Shown here piece by piece: positions 32,136 through 43,579 of a DNA stretch of 64,000 bases; the stretch's first letter is position 1; every line of letters starts with the position of its first letter. A program made the position numbers and the translations under genes. Source of the DNA: Dryomyza anilis (taxonomy: Eukaryota; Arthropoda; Insecta; Diptera; Dryomyzidae); assembly GCA_951804985.1 (NCBI GenBank), contig OX638133.1, positions 76,018,367-76,082,366 of the forward strand. The letters are read 5' to 3'. The notes beneath the pieces were generated by a model. That model was given only the letters and a program-made list of their open reading frames with translations, searched no databases and had not been told where the DNA came from.

Positions 32136-33235
32136 AAGGGTTTTTCAAATGGGACGCTACAACGTTAAGAGCGCTACGTCCAATTTATGGTCGTCATTAT
32201 CGTCCTAGCAGATCAACAATTGTGGAATATTTTGAATCCACAGGCACAGTACAAAATGTTCCCGTGTCAGTGAGTCCCGTAGTGTCGAGAATATTGCTAC
32301 CGCTGAGGCTTCAGTTGAAGAAAGCCCAAATGTGTCTCTCACACGTCGTTCTGGGCTCTGGGCGTCTCTGTGACGTCCTTGTGGCGAATTTTGCGAAAAG
32401 ATCTTGGCCTACATCCTTACAAAATCAAATTGACGCAAGAACTGAAGCCACTTGACCACCAGAAGCGTCTTATGTTCGTGAATTGGGCTGAGCTACAACA
32501 TGAAAATGATTCGGATTTTCATCGAAAAATCATCTTCTGCGATGAGGCTCATTTCTGGCTGAATGGCTTCGTCAAAAAACAAAATATGCGTTGTTGGTCA
32601 GACAGCAATCCACACGTACTCCATGAGTTATCATTGCATCCCGAAAAAATTACGGTTTGGTGCGGTTTATGGGCCGGCGGCGTCATTGGGCCGTACTTCT
32701 TCCGTGATGATCAAGACCGGCACGTTACTGTGAATGGGAATCGCTACCGTTCAATTATAACCGAATATTTTTGGCCCCAATTGGATAATATGGATTTGGA
32801 GGACATGTGTTTCCAACAGGACGGCGCCACAAGCCACACAGCGAATGCCACAATCAATTTATTGGAAACCAGTTTGGAGAACGTGTTATCTCACGAAATG
32901 GTCCAGTCGATCAATTTGACGCCGTTAGACTATTTCCTGTGGGGCTATGTCAAGTCTACGGTTTATGCCAACAAGCCAGCGACGATTGATGAACTTCTTA
33001 CGAATATAGAACGTGAAATTGCAGCAGTATCGGCCGATTTATGCTTGAAAACCATCGAAAATTGGGTTCAGCGTCTGGACTTCTGCAAGCGTGCCCGTGG
33101 TGGCCATGCAAAAGAAATCGAGTTCCATACATAAGGGCATCGAACGAACTTTTACAGGAATAAAGAATTTTATTGATATCCAAAACCGTTTTTGTTTTAT
33201 TTAAACTTTTGTAGCGCTCTTATTGAAAAACCCTT
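32136..33235 (+). mobile_element. Tc1/mariner-superfamily element, 5'-deleted copy
   Basis: 1100 bp with inverted ends AAGGGTTTTTCAA (left) and TTGAAAAACCCTT (right), flanked by TA on both sides (32134-32135, 33236-33237). Relative to the copy at 51070, the stretch between the left TIR and codon ~35 of the transposase is missing, so the HTH start is lost. Confidence 0.92.
32220..33134 (+). pseudogene. mariner-like transposase, inactivated
   Basis: The main open part is 32370-33134 (254 codons). It holds the catalytic-core motifs IIFCDEAHFW (D58), ITVWCGLWAGGVIGPYFF, MCFQQDGATSHT (D151) and LTPLDYFLWGYVKS. Three defects are visible. The N-terminal DNA-binding region is absent. A deletion of about 13 nt near 32276, compared with the 51-kb copy, shifts the frame. 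Around 32870-32925 the frame slips and about 18 nt are lost where the PPRS-C-D block precedes LTPLDYFLWG, so the third catalytic Asp is replaced (SINLTPLD, Asn182). It normally performs cut-and-paste transposition in the nucleus; this copy should be dead. Confidence 0.92.
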
Positions 33236-33237
33236 TA

Positions 33238-33898
33238 TATAGGCATTTCCAGAAAACATCAACCACTTATCATATTAAACTAACAACGTTTTTAAAGAGT
33301 TGAATCTTTCGTTCGTAAATCTGAATTTCCTCGCTATTTTCAAAAATATAATTCTATAAAAATAATAGCAAATAAATTAAAAAACTTAAAAACATTTTTT
33401 TCATTTCGAAACAATGATTATTAATATTGCCAGATGAAAAATTATTTTTAACAAAAAATCGTTGTGCAAATTTTCATACGCAACGTGCGAAAATATTCTG
33501 TGATTTATTACGAAATAACTATAAAATCTAGGAACAAAGTGTAAAGATATAAATAAAGCACATGAGTTCACCTATTTTCTAGATTAATTAAAAAATATTT
33601 TGTACGACAAATTCGCTGACCTATTGGAATTTCCATATGAAACCCGATATGCACTTCTATATAATATCCAATTTTTGCAGATGTTTAGTCCTATTTAAAT
33701 ACTACTCGCATCAAGTAAAGTCATTAATTTTCATTTAAGATATTGAAGTTTTGTCGTATAAATGTCCCATCCGGAACCCCCATGAAATGCCCATATTTCA
33801 AATAAATATAAATTTTTTCAGCATTAAAAGTTTGCAGTTATTTTCAGGATTTGTAAACCATGTAAATCATTTCCTTAAAAATAAATAATAGTTTGATC
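33238..33898. other. AT-rich non-coding stretch
   Basis: No supported feature between the mariner and the SINE. Confidence 0.45.
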
Positions 33899-33911
33899 CT
33901 ACTCTTTCTTA

Positions 33912-34220
33912 ATAATAATAATAATAGTTTGGCACTACAGTCCTGTATAGAACTTCGGCCGAGCTCTCTCACCATTTTGAGCTGTGCGTGTTATATTTGT
34001 ACTCAAAGTGGTGGGACCTACAGTTTATTGCCGAATCCGAACGGCGGGTGAGAGCTTTTCATAGGCAATGTTTTACTCTCGTAGGTTTGCCATTTACTGA
34101 CGAGAGGTAGCGCGGTATAGAAAAATGTTTCTATGAAAAGATGTTGTTAGTCCCAGTCCAGGCTTGAACCGAGGACCTTTCGGCTCGCAGTCCAACGCAC
34201 TAACCACTGAGCTACCGCGG
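33912..34220 (-). mobile_element. tRNA-derived SINE (family 2), full copy
   Basis: On the minus strand it begins CCGCGGTAGCTCAGTGGTTA (box A) with box B GGTTCAAGCC about 35 bp later, then a 200-bp body and an (ATT)n tail. The 13-bp duplication CTACTCTTTCTTA flanks it (33899-33911 and 34221-34233). Two relatives are at 44066-44170 (5'-truncated) and 60099-60399. Confidence 0.92.
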
Positions 34221-34233
34221 CTACTCTTTCTTA

Positions 34234-36234
34234 CTGATTTTAATTATAAATCGGAAATTAAATGACAATTAAATTTTTGGATATCGTTAAATATGGTTAG
34301 AATTTTAAGTACCTACGATTTTAATAACACAATTTGGACTTTAGGAATTTTGGAACAATCCCAAGAAAAATATCTGTAATATTTCAAGAATATATCCGGA
34401 ATATTTTCACAGCAGATAAATATAACTTAGTGGGAAACGTATGTATTGCAGATATTTAAAGGAATTTGAATGGCAGATTACCGGAATATTTTGTAAACAG
34501 GTAGAAAAATCAAAGCTTTTAGTACTAACAAAGTTTTTTATCTCTTAAAATATTTTGAAATAATATTTCTAAACTGCCTCGAGCCTGCCAACATATTTGT
34601 CAAGGACACGAGGAAAAATTTCAGAAAATATTCAAGACTATTTCGTGCATATTACCAACAAACACATATATAAATGGACTATTTAGAGAATTGTACTGTA
34701 GCCCATAAAATTGAATGGAGTTTTAAACGCAGATTTACGGAATCGGGCAGGAAACAGAGCTTGTGATAAAAACTGCGCCTGTGTGTGTTTTAAATATGTT
34801 GAAAAAGTGAATCTTACCTGTCTTGAGTCTGCCAAAAATGATGTCTTGGTATATTTTTAATTTTCTAGTTGGATATTATATAGAAAAGGTTAGAAAATGA
34901 AATGAGAATGTAGCTTGACACATAACCTACATTCTTAAATCATTTAGCACTTTAACACTCAAAATGCATATTTGTTTTAGCTTACATTTAACGTTTCTTG
35001 CTTATATTTCAAATCAATGTGATTTAATTTCACTATTTCGTTGGGTTGATGGATAAATGTGCGCATTGTTTAGCTGCTGTCTGTGCTGCAGCAACGTGTG
35101 AAAAATCAATAGTTCTTGTATTGATTGCTGTGTTCGAATTTGTTGTGATTCTTTTATAGAAGTGTAATTAATTAACTGTGTACCTAATGCTAACTGCAGG
35201 CTTTCACAGTTGGATGCGCACAACATGCAAAGTTTTCTACCGTCAGCTGAAATTTCACGTACCCGGACATTTGTGTAAAATTACACATTTACCTTGTATA
35301 GTGTGTGTGTTTGTAGTATGTAGAACTATTTGGTCTGGCGCCAACATAAATCAAACAAATCAAAATATTTGTAAGCAAACATTCACGTGTTGCACTAATT
35401 AATTTGTGATTCGAATGGTGTAATTTTTCTTTTGATTTTCGAACTAATTACATGAAAATGATATTTAAACTACTTCAACGATTAAAATGTCTTTTGAAAA
35501 TATATATTCTATTAGTATCAATATAACACAAAAACAAGTTATATTGAAATAAACCGTAAACTTATATAATTAAATTGTAAATTTTAATGTTGTTGTAAAT
35601 TACAAAAGATTAAATGTTGGAAATGGAATGAAAATGTCTGTTGTACCAACCAACTTGTCGCCAACCTTATCATGTAGCTGATTTAAAATACACTAAATTT
35701 ATTTATAATTCCAATTGAAATAAAATTTAAAACATATAATTTAATTTTCTTTTAAATAATATATAAAACACCAAAGCTTTTACATAGTATTAAAGTTTCG
35801 CATACAGTCTCAGTTTAACTATCTCGATTCTATAGGGGCCAGTCATCATGACGACAAATATTTATCAAATTTTATACTATGTCATTTCACTGACAGTTTT
35901 GATAATCTTCACAAATTAGAAAGTCTCTGAATGTCTGCGCTGTTTTGTTCTCTTCTTATTTTCATATAATATTCACATACCCTTGAGAAAACGACTGAAA
36001 TTAGACTTGAGTGGAATATACAGCAAATGATTTAATAATAAGTGGAGAAATAGTTAAAAAAATGTAAAAAAAAAATTTAAAAAAAGTTAAAAACTCCCTG
36101 TATACCATTGAGTGTTCCAGATACACCTCATTTTTGTAACATTTATTTTTTCATGAAATAAACCATGGAGTCAGTGTACAAAATATTTGCATTCTAAAGC
36201 GGACCACCCTCTATATATAAAACTATATATTACT
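34234..36234. other. AT-rich non-coding stretch
   Basis: No supported gene. A GC-balanced patch at 35040-35340 (TAGCTGCTGTCTGTGCTGCA, ATTTCACGTACCCGGACATT) carries short frames on both strands (70-74 codons) of unknown value. Confidence 0.4.
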
Positions 36235-36815
36235 TACTAGCTGCACGAATCGTGCCCGAAAAATTCTTCCCGTACATTTCTTCCCCGTAGTGTTTTTCAA
36301 GTAGGAGTTTTAGTGTGGTGAGTTTTAGTATGATGAATTTAGTGTGGTGAGTTTTAGTGTGGTGAGTTTTAGTGTGGTGAGTTTAGGTGTGGTGAGTTTA
36401 GGTGTGGTGAGTTTTTGTGCGGTGTGATTAAGTAAGATGAGTAACATCCAATTTCAAAGATTACCTGAAATCGTTAACATTAGGGCTTAGATATAGCGTA
36501 CTGAATTTTTGGGTTATGTGGGAGGTGCCACTCCCCTTTGACTAATCTAGTTTATATATGATTTAGGATACTCCATGGACTTTAAAGCATAGTAATGCAA
36601 ATTGTCAGAAAAATACATTCAGTGGTTTTGCTATGAATCTGAATTATACACCAAAAATAAAAATGGGAGTAAAAGTGAGCGTGGTCAACGTGGTAGTGAC
36701 CTTCTCCTGGGTCTGTAGGATATAAATTCAAAATTTTAAGAAAATCAGTGCAAAAGGTGCACGTTTGCATAGCGCACAAACAAACAAACGGAAAATGAGT
36801 TTTATATATATAGAT
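36235..36815 (+). mobile_element. TACTAGCTG element with internal 15-bp minisatellite, copy 1
   Basis: Starts TACTAGCTGCACGAATCGTG, has about three TTCTTCCCCGTA units, then about eight 15-bp units GTGTGGTGAGTTTTA (36308-36425), a unique body including GGGAGGTGCCACTCCCC, and ends CAAACAAACAAACGGAAAAT followed by a TATATATAGAT tail. The order is the same as in copy 2 at 43580. No ORF. Confidence 0.65.
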
Positions 36816-37087
36816 AACACAGTGCGGCAAAATGACACATTTTTTAATTGAACTTCGATTTGATTTTATATTGAGCTTCTATGTGGTCTACCGATAAAAA
36901 GTGTAGTATAAATTTATACCCCTACACGTCTGCGTTAGGCCTTATTGGGTCCTAAAGGCTTCAAATGATAACCAATATAGTTCGTCATTTTGTAGCGAAA
37001 TGGTTTATAGTACGTTTTTGATGCCTAAGGAGCGATTATAGGGAACTTCCTAATGATGATTTCCACCGAACACTTTAAATTTGTATC
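36816..37087. other. non-coding gap
   Basis: Moderately AT-rich with no feature I can support. Confidence 0.4.
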
Positions 37088-37345
37088 TTAACGCTTCACC
37101 ACTATTTTTAATGGTTTTCTTTTAACAATTTCGTTAAGGAGTTTAACCAGTAGAAGAAGTCCGAAAACTATCATAATATCTTTGGGAAAAATATAATAAA
37201 ATTTGGAGTTCCGAAATAAAAATTTCCTAAACAATGGTCTAAAATTGTTTTTTTGATTTTCATAAATTTGTGTAGCAGTAAATCGAATTAACAACAAAAC
37301 ACCAGCAACTCCAAGCACAATTTCATTTGTTAAAAAATGATTCAA
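37088..37345 (-). CDS. doubtful 85-codon membrane-like ORF
   Basis: Opens right after a stop with TTG rather than ATG. Two hydrophobic runs (about residues 9-22, VLGVAGVLLLIRF, and 57-69, DIMIVFGLLLLVKLL) flank a basic segment, and the tail is Lys/Arg-rich (KRKPLKIVVKR). It could be an exon of a membrane protein or chance AT-rich coding. No splice signals or relatives were recognised. Confidence 0.15.
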   Translation of the reverse strand: MNHFLTNEIVLGVAGVLLLIRFTATQIYENQKNNFRPLFRKFLFRNSKFYYIFPKDIMIVFGLLLLVKLLNEIVKRKPLKIVVKR

Positions 37346-37874
37346 ATTTTAATGATATTGGTTTTTTATTTATGGTATTAGTGAAATATATAGGCGATCC
37401 TGGAGTAAAGTGGGACACGTTTGAAATGATAATTTTAATAAGGGACATGTTTGGGAACCAAACACATTAATAATATTTTGAGCATCTTTCTATATTATTT
37501 TGTTATTATTGGTAATCGATAAATTATTGTTTTTATTGTTCATATTTTGTATATTTTGTTACTAGGCAACCGATCTTGTTATCGTGTTATAATTTCTGTA
37601 AAATTAGAGCAAAAGAAATCTCGGGAGTTTGGCAACAGTGACAGTAAAAGGTTGAACTACAGAGGTCGTGCGGTGCGCATTTTGTTTAATTTAACCTACT
37701 TAATAAATCATTTAATGTTTTTATTTCTAAAGTTTTTTATACTCTAAAAAATTTTAAAAACCTTTTTTTACTTGTTTTCGATATTTTATGGTATCTTTTT
37801 TTTAAGTGTGTCAAATGGCATCGATAACAAGATAAAAATGTCTTTGATATTTCGCAACAATTTCGTTGCGATAT

Positions 37875-38474
37875 TGTAATGAATGGCATACTGGCTATCT
37901 ACGAGTTACCTGACTATCCTTGTGAAAGCAACATATAAGAGCCCTTTAAAACTACAGTACAGTTTTAATATTGGCATTGGCATCATTAGAATCCACCGAT
38001 AGTACTCCATATATCCTTCCTCCCATAAACAGCGGTCATCTCCTGAGCATTGTTTTATTTAAGAAAACATAAAATCAACCAATCTTCAAAGCATCAAATC
38101 ATCATTCATCAAATTAAGAATCATAAATTAATTAAAATATTCTATCATAAATTCATAAAATTATGAAAACATCAAAATATCAAATCGCCAAATCATCAAT
38201 TAATGAAATTGTGGAATTATCATACCATAAAAAAATATAAAATCAAATAATATTTTTCACAAACTAATTTGTTTCCAAGAGCTAATTAAGACAAAGGAAG
38301 CAATGATCTATATATTTCCGTACATTTTGTACATGCTGTACATTAAAGGACTAAGTACCTATGACCGGGTGTCTTCATTATATTTGTTTCGAAGTAGATT
38401 GTTTGCTGGCATCTTTATTTACACTTCCGTTACGTCTGGCGGAAACGAAATAATAAAGTTCCGTTAGAGCCGAT
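37875..38474 (+). other. possible decayed solo LTR or promoter-like segment
   Basis: Begins TGTAATGAATGGCATACTGG, contains CATATAAGAG followed about 20 bp later by an Inr-like ACAGTACAG, and ends with AAACGAAATAATAAAGTTCC (poly(A) signal). The layout resembles a BEL/Pao-type LTR, but the right boundary and target duplication are not convincing. The middle (38060-38230) is ATCAAATC-rich. Confidence 0.25.
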
Positions 38475-38984
38475 AGCAGTTAATTAAGGAGACACACGTA
38501 TTGCAAAATATTTTTCTTTGAATGTTTTCTAAATAATAGATAGTAAAAGCCTTCTTTTCGTAAGACACAAATTTCAGAGTATTTTTTGCACTTATTCTAT
38601 AACTCACTGAAACCGAATTTTTCGCAATTTCGGAAGTATTTGGTACATACATTCGTCAAACAAACAGTGAAACAAACAATGAAAGTTTTTACCATTGCAA
38701 CACTTTTGGCAGGGCCAAGGTAATATTAAAAAATATTTTGATATAAGTTGATCAGACAATGTCTGAGTTTTTATCAAAAACTCCATATTTTCTGTCTGCT
38801 CCCCCCGAAAATATTCAGGGAATCTGCTTTTTAAAAAATACTTAAAATTTGTTCTTTATTCTGTTTGTAAGCCGGAAATATTCCAAAAATATGCGTGAAC
38901 ATTAAATTATAATATAAATTAAACCATATTTTCAACGCATAAAGGTACTAAATAAGTTCAAGCAACATTTTTTCTATATCAATA

Positions 38985-39540
38985 TAGGTTAGGTTAGGTT
39001 TGTAAGGGGGTGTTGCTGAAATCTAATCAGCAAACACTCACGGGGGCCTAGTGGTCCATTGTGTTCCCTTTTTATCTATAACTATATTTTGTTGACAACG
39101 ATGGGTATGTTTCTTCGAAACCAACCTGATCTTCTTACGAACCCTAGTTGATTTTCAATGGAAACTTCAACTATTTCTTCCAGTTCCCCAAAGAACCTGT
39201 TCCCAATCAGGCTTTTTGTTCTTTTTTCATTGGTGTGTGGCCAGAGACGACGTGAGATAATGCAGTCGTCTCTGGATGACCAGTTTGCGTTTGTTTTTTC
39301 CGTCGTTTTAAGGGAAATATGCCTTCATAGGACACCTAGTGGAATTCTAGTCGAAGAACATACATCCTCTATTCTACGTGCAGAACCCTGTCGCGCTAGC
39401 TTATCGGCTTGTTCGTCGCAGAAAATGTCGGATCCAGTACCTATTTCCATCTTAGACCCGTCAGGAAAGACTTGAAGGTGGCTATTGCTTGTTGGCGAGT
39501 TAGCACTCCATTGTTCTCTACTAGGTATTACGATGGAGTA
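38985..39540 (-). pseudogene. non-LTR retrotransposon remnant (RNase H region)
   Basis: On the minus strand from about 39490: VFPDGSKMEIGTGSD and then CDEQADKLARQGSARR, which match the first and last motifs of the RNase H domain of I/Jockey-type non-LTR elements (usual forms TDGS and GNE.AD.LAR.GS). The middle of the domain, including its Glu and second Asp, is missing, so there is an internal deletion. Stops follow after IPLGVL. The 3' end runs into AACCTAACCTAACCTAT, a short repeat tail. The plus-strand 105-codon frame here is antisense. The copy is dead and 5'-truncated. Confidence 0.7.
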
Positions 39541-39871
39541 GTATCAATATAAAATTCATTCATTGTCGACGCTTATATTCTTTTTCAGCTAAAATTAAAA
39601 TCACACACAAATTATACAACCGGCAACTTTACCAGCAATTTTCCCAGCAATGCCTTATCTTTATTATTTTTTTCTATTTTTATTAATTTTAGCAAACAAC
39701 ATTTTTAATTAAACAAAAAATGCGAATAAATGAAAAATAAAAGAAATGCTAGGGTTAAATATGAAAATGGCTTTATTTATTTTTAATATAATTAGAAGAT
39801 ATACAGAATATATTAAATAAAACCTTAAAACTAAGAGCTGCAGTTTAAAATTTAAATATATTTCTAAAAGC

Positions 39872-40900
39872 AGTTTAGAATACTAGGGATAATATGAATT
39901 TAAGTAACATTAATTTAAGGTAAGAAATAAAATTTTATTAAAAAAAAATGAAAATTTTATATGTTAAATTGAACATTGAAATATTTAATTTTTAATAAAA
40001 AAACATAAAATTTTAGTGATAAATTGAATTTTTAATGAAAACTTAAATTTAATTGGAAAATCGAGTTATTAGATAAAAATTGAATTTTGAATTTTTAGTG
40101 AAAATTTAACTTTTAGTTCAATATTAAATTTTTATTGAAAAATTGAATTTTTTGTGAAAAATTTAATTATTAGTGAAAAATGAAATTTTCAGTGAAAAAT
40201 TGCATTAAATATAGGTAAAATTTAAATTTATGTAAAAAATTGTTTTTTCTTTTTGTGAAAAATTAAATTTTTCGTGGAAAATCGAATTCTTAGTGAAAAA
40301 TTTATTCTTTTATAAAAAATTTAATTTTAAGTAAAAAATTTAAGTTTTAGTAAAATATTGAATTTATAGTAAAAAATTTAAATTTAAATTTAGTTTAGAA
40401 TACTAGGGATAATATGAATTTAAGTAACATTAATTTAAGGTAAGAAATAAAATTTTATTAAAAAAAAATGAAAATTTTATATGTTAAATTGAACATTGAA
40501 ATATTTAATTTTTAATAAAAAAACATAAAATTTTAGTGATAAATTGAATTTTTAATGAAAACTTAAATTTAATTGGAAAATCGAGTTATTAGATAAAAAT
40601 TGAATTTTGAATTTTTAGTGAAAATTTAACTTTTAGTTCAATATTAAATTTTTATTGAAAAATTGAATTGTTTGTGAAAAATTTAATTATTAGTGAAAAA
40701 TGAAATTTTCAGTGAAAAATTGCATTAAATATAGGTAAAATTTAAATTTATGTAAAAAATTGTTTTTTCTTTTTGTGAAAAATTAAATTTTTCGTGGAAA
40801 ATCGAATTCTTAGTGAAAAATTTATTCTTTTATAAAAAATTTAATTTTAAGTAAAAAATTTAAGTTTTAGTAAAATATTGAATTTATAGTAAAAAATTTA
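39872..40900 (+). repeat. 520-bp direct tandem duplication
   Basis: 39872-40380 and 40392-40900 are the same 509-bp sequence, offset exactly 520 bp, beginning AGTTTAGAATACTAGGGATA. The only difference I noticed is GAATTTTTTGTG versus GAATTGTTTGTG near 40152/40672. The unit itself is built of degenerate AGTGAAAAATTNAATTTTT words. Very recent event. Confidence 0.92.
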
Positions 40901-41028
40901 GTTTTAAGTGAAAAATTGTATTATTAAATTTTTAGTGAATATTTAAATTTTTAGTGAAAATTTAAATTTTTATGAAAATTAAATTTTGAATATTTAGTAA
41001 ATTCTGTGGAAACTCTGCAGCCTATACG
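40901..41028 (+). repeat. degenerate AGTGAAAATTTAATTTTT minisatellite
   Basis: Continuation of the words in the 520-bp duplication; they resume on the far side of the gene-like segment at 41336-41600. Confidence 0.7.
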
Positions 41029-41335
41029 TAGCAAATTGCTTCACGCAACTTTGGCAAAGTCTTGAGTTGATCCAGTTTTTACATTTTTGCTTTTGGTTCT
41101 TTCTTCAATGCACATAATTCTTATTGTGTTCATTGGAAAAGGAAAACATTAGCGACTTGAAATGTCGAATCTGCAGAGAAAGATCGCTGATGAAGCGGCT
41201 TGGCTTCCTCTGAAACAGCTGTACGATCAGCCACTCAATGCATTTTGCCAATTGTTTGTTGTTTTATTGGTTGGTACAAAACACCGAATTTGTACTGACT
41301 GGACCTTGAGAACGTTAAGACAATATCTTAATATT
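41029..41335 (+). pseudogene. gene-fragment-like segment, copy B
   Basis: Plus-strand counterpart of copy A. It reads SNLQRKIADEAAWLPLKQ, LNAFCQLFVVLLVGTKH and CTDWTLRTLRQYL, with a TAG (about 41148-41152, in AACATTAGCG) where copy A has CTTAGGCG. About 17 differences over 270 bp, several non-synonymous. It is embedded on both sides in AGTGAAAATTTAATTT repeats, quite unlike its own balanced composition. Product unknown. Confidence 0.55.
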
Positions 41336-41620
41336 TAGTAAATATTTGAATTTTTAATGATAAATTGATTTTTTTGTGATAATCTGAATTTTATGTGATT
41401 TTTAGTGAAAAATTAAATTTTAACTAAAAAAAAATTATTTTTTTAGTGAAATATTGAATTTTCGTTTTTAGTGAAAAATCAAATTTTGGTTTATTCTGTA
41501 AAATTAAATTTTAATAAAAATTCATATTAAGTGATAAATTTAAAAAATGTAATGTTTTCGTTAAATTTGTTTTATTTTATAAGTGAAAAAACTCAATTTT
41601 AGTGAACAATTTAATTTATA
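41336..41620 (+). repeat. degenerate AGTGAAAATTNAATTTT tract, right side
   Basis: Same word family as 39900-41028, decaying into ordinary AT-rich DNA by about 41620. Confidence 0.6.
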
Positions 41621-43138
41621 ATGATAGATACAGTAGAAAATAGATTTTAAAACAGAAAATGTCGTTATTTCTTTAGTTGGACTTTTATCAATATATGTAT
41701 TTATACAAATAAATCTGAATATTTTATAAATCCATATGATTTTTAATTTAATCATTGAAAATAAACAATGTTTTCGATCATTGTTTATTTTTAATTGTAA
41801 TTAATGCTCGCGTGTACGACACATCGAGTTCTTTAAAACAATAGCGCACAGGTTAAAAATAATAACAATCAGAATTTATATATAAATATATTTGCATCCA
41901 TTTCGGTATTGTTTAAATTGTACATAATTAAAACCAATTATGTATGCATTTTTATTTAAATGGTTTTCACATTCATTGTCCATCGTGAATGGTACATGTC
42001 AAGCCAATTGTATAAATGAATTTCTCAATTTTGTGTAAACTCGTCCTTGTTGAACATAGTTCGTATAATTAATGGATGCAAAAATTATTGCTAACAAAAG
42101 AAATAATAGCAAAATTTCTATTTACAATTCTTACTAATATTTTACAGATTTTTCAAAGAATCTGCGATGTATTCAATATAGAAAAATTAAATCATTTTGA
42201 ATTTGACAATTTCGATAAATTTCTGCGATCATGTAAATAAATAAAAAAAAAAAACATTATGTTATTTAGCTCTAAATAATCAGGAAAGAAAAATATTCAA
42301 TAAAATGACCACAGAGTATTCTCTTATAAAAAATTGAAAGATTTGATATACACAATAAACATTATAAATCATATCAAATTGAATATGCCAACATTAATTT
42401 AAAAGTTACACATTAAATGTACCTTGAATTTCATTTGTTTGTTTTTTTAATACAAAATCATATTTTTATAATAGTATTTTGTAATTTCCTGGCCATGCCA
42501 TTTTTAGTTTTATTATGGTTTGGTAAATATTTTGGAAACTTAATTCTCAAAAGCTTTGCACAAAATATTTATTTACACAAATTGTATATTTGCACAAATT
42601 TTATTTTGCTCACATTGTGTACGAGACAGAACGAAATTTGTATTTTTCGTTTTTGTGGTTTTATGTTTCTGTTGGAATTCAGTTTATTTGTGGTTAATTT
42701 TTGGTTCTGTTCAAAATGTGTTTTGCGTGTAAAACAGAAACAGTACTGCTGAGAGCACTTTGAAGTGTGAAATTCTAAGCAAATTGATTATTTTTGGTCA
42801 AAATCTAATTTTTGTATTCAGTCGTATGTAAGTATTTTTTAATGAAATGCATTTATTGGATTGGTGATTGAATTATGAGAAACCCTTCAATCATTAGGTA
42901 TAAAACTAATAGTTTTTACTATTGAAATTTGTCAAAAGGATGATATATTAATTCAATCGGTAAATCTCATTAAATACCACAAAATAATGTAAAATTATTC
43001 TTGAGTATGTATGAAAATATTTATTTGTTAAATTAAATGCATAACTGTCCTATTGACAAATTTTAATGGGATTTTATGAGATATTTTTCTGAGTGTACAA
43101 AAATAGTCTTAACTGTTGCACAGAATAGCTGTTGCGTA
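41621..43138. other. AT-rich non-coding stretch
   Basis: An ORF at 42417-42752 (111 codons, Phe/Leu-rich, starting with GTAC-flanked ATG-like codon) has AT-driven composition and is not supported. TTTTTCTGAGTGTA at about 43085-43098 looks like a lone MITE end. Confidence 0.4.
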
Positions 43139-43450
43139 GTGTAGGGGTTCAGAGTGGTGTAGTGCACGCGCAAGCCAGTAACCGACTTCTGTTAGTTGCC
43201 ATAGCGTCTGCTACACAATTCCTAGTCTCACCTTCGCGTTGGTGAACCCCGTTAACCCGAGCAACCAGCTGAAGATCGGGTTTCAACCCCGGTGGGAGGT
43301 CTGGTCAGGGACAAACGAGACAGGGATATTGGCCCTCCAAATTGGGCTTGTGACCCGCAATATAAAAAAGCTGATTCAACGAAAACAGAAAAATTGCCTC
43401 GGATATCGACCCGAAAACAGGATGACAACCTACGCTGTTGTGTATTGTTA
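43139..43450 (+). other. GC-rich fragment of unknown origin, probably TE-derived
   Basis: Abrupt shift to balanced composition: GTAGGGGTTCAGAGTGGTGT, CTTCGCGTTGGTGAACCCCG, GATCGGGTTTCAACCCCGGT. Two plus-strand frames (43239-43469, 43292-43492) are open. The GGTTTCAACCCCG word loosely resembles a Pol III box B. It may be a SINE head or the 5' region of a non-LTR element; I cannot decide. Confidence 0.35.
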
Positions 43451-43579
43451 TCTTTTAAATTACAATTGATAAACTGCAGAGATGAATTCTAGAAATTTCC
43501 TCAAACTTCTATATTTTACCAGAAACCGTACTGCTCGTAAGAATCTATATCTCTTTCACACTCTCGTAAATTATAATAT

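Noticed and set aside
34145..34220. Possible tRNA gene on the minus strand
   Set aside because: Same sequence heads three SINE copies with target duplications or truncation; anticodon stem is not well formed.
38987..39000. TTAGG repeats suggesting telomeric DNA
   Set aside because: Only about two and a half units, at the 3' end of a non-LTR remnant; Diptera lack TTAGG telomeres.
39158..39475. Plus-strand ORF of 105 codons
   Set aside because: Antisense to the RNase H remnant, whose minus-strand motifs (DGS, ADKLARQGS) are recognisable.
42417..42752. 111-codon Phe/Leu-rich ORF
   Set aside because: No domain, AT-driven, no conserved context.
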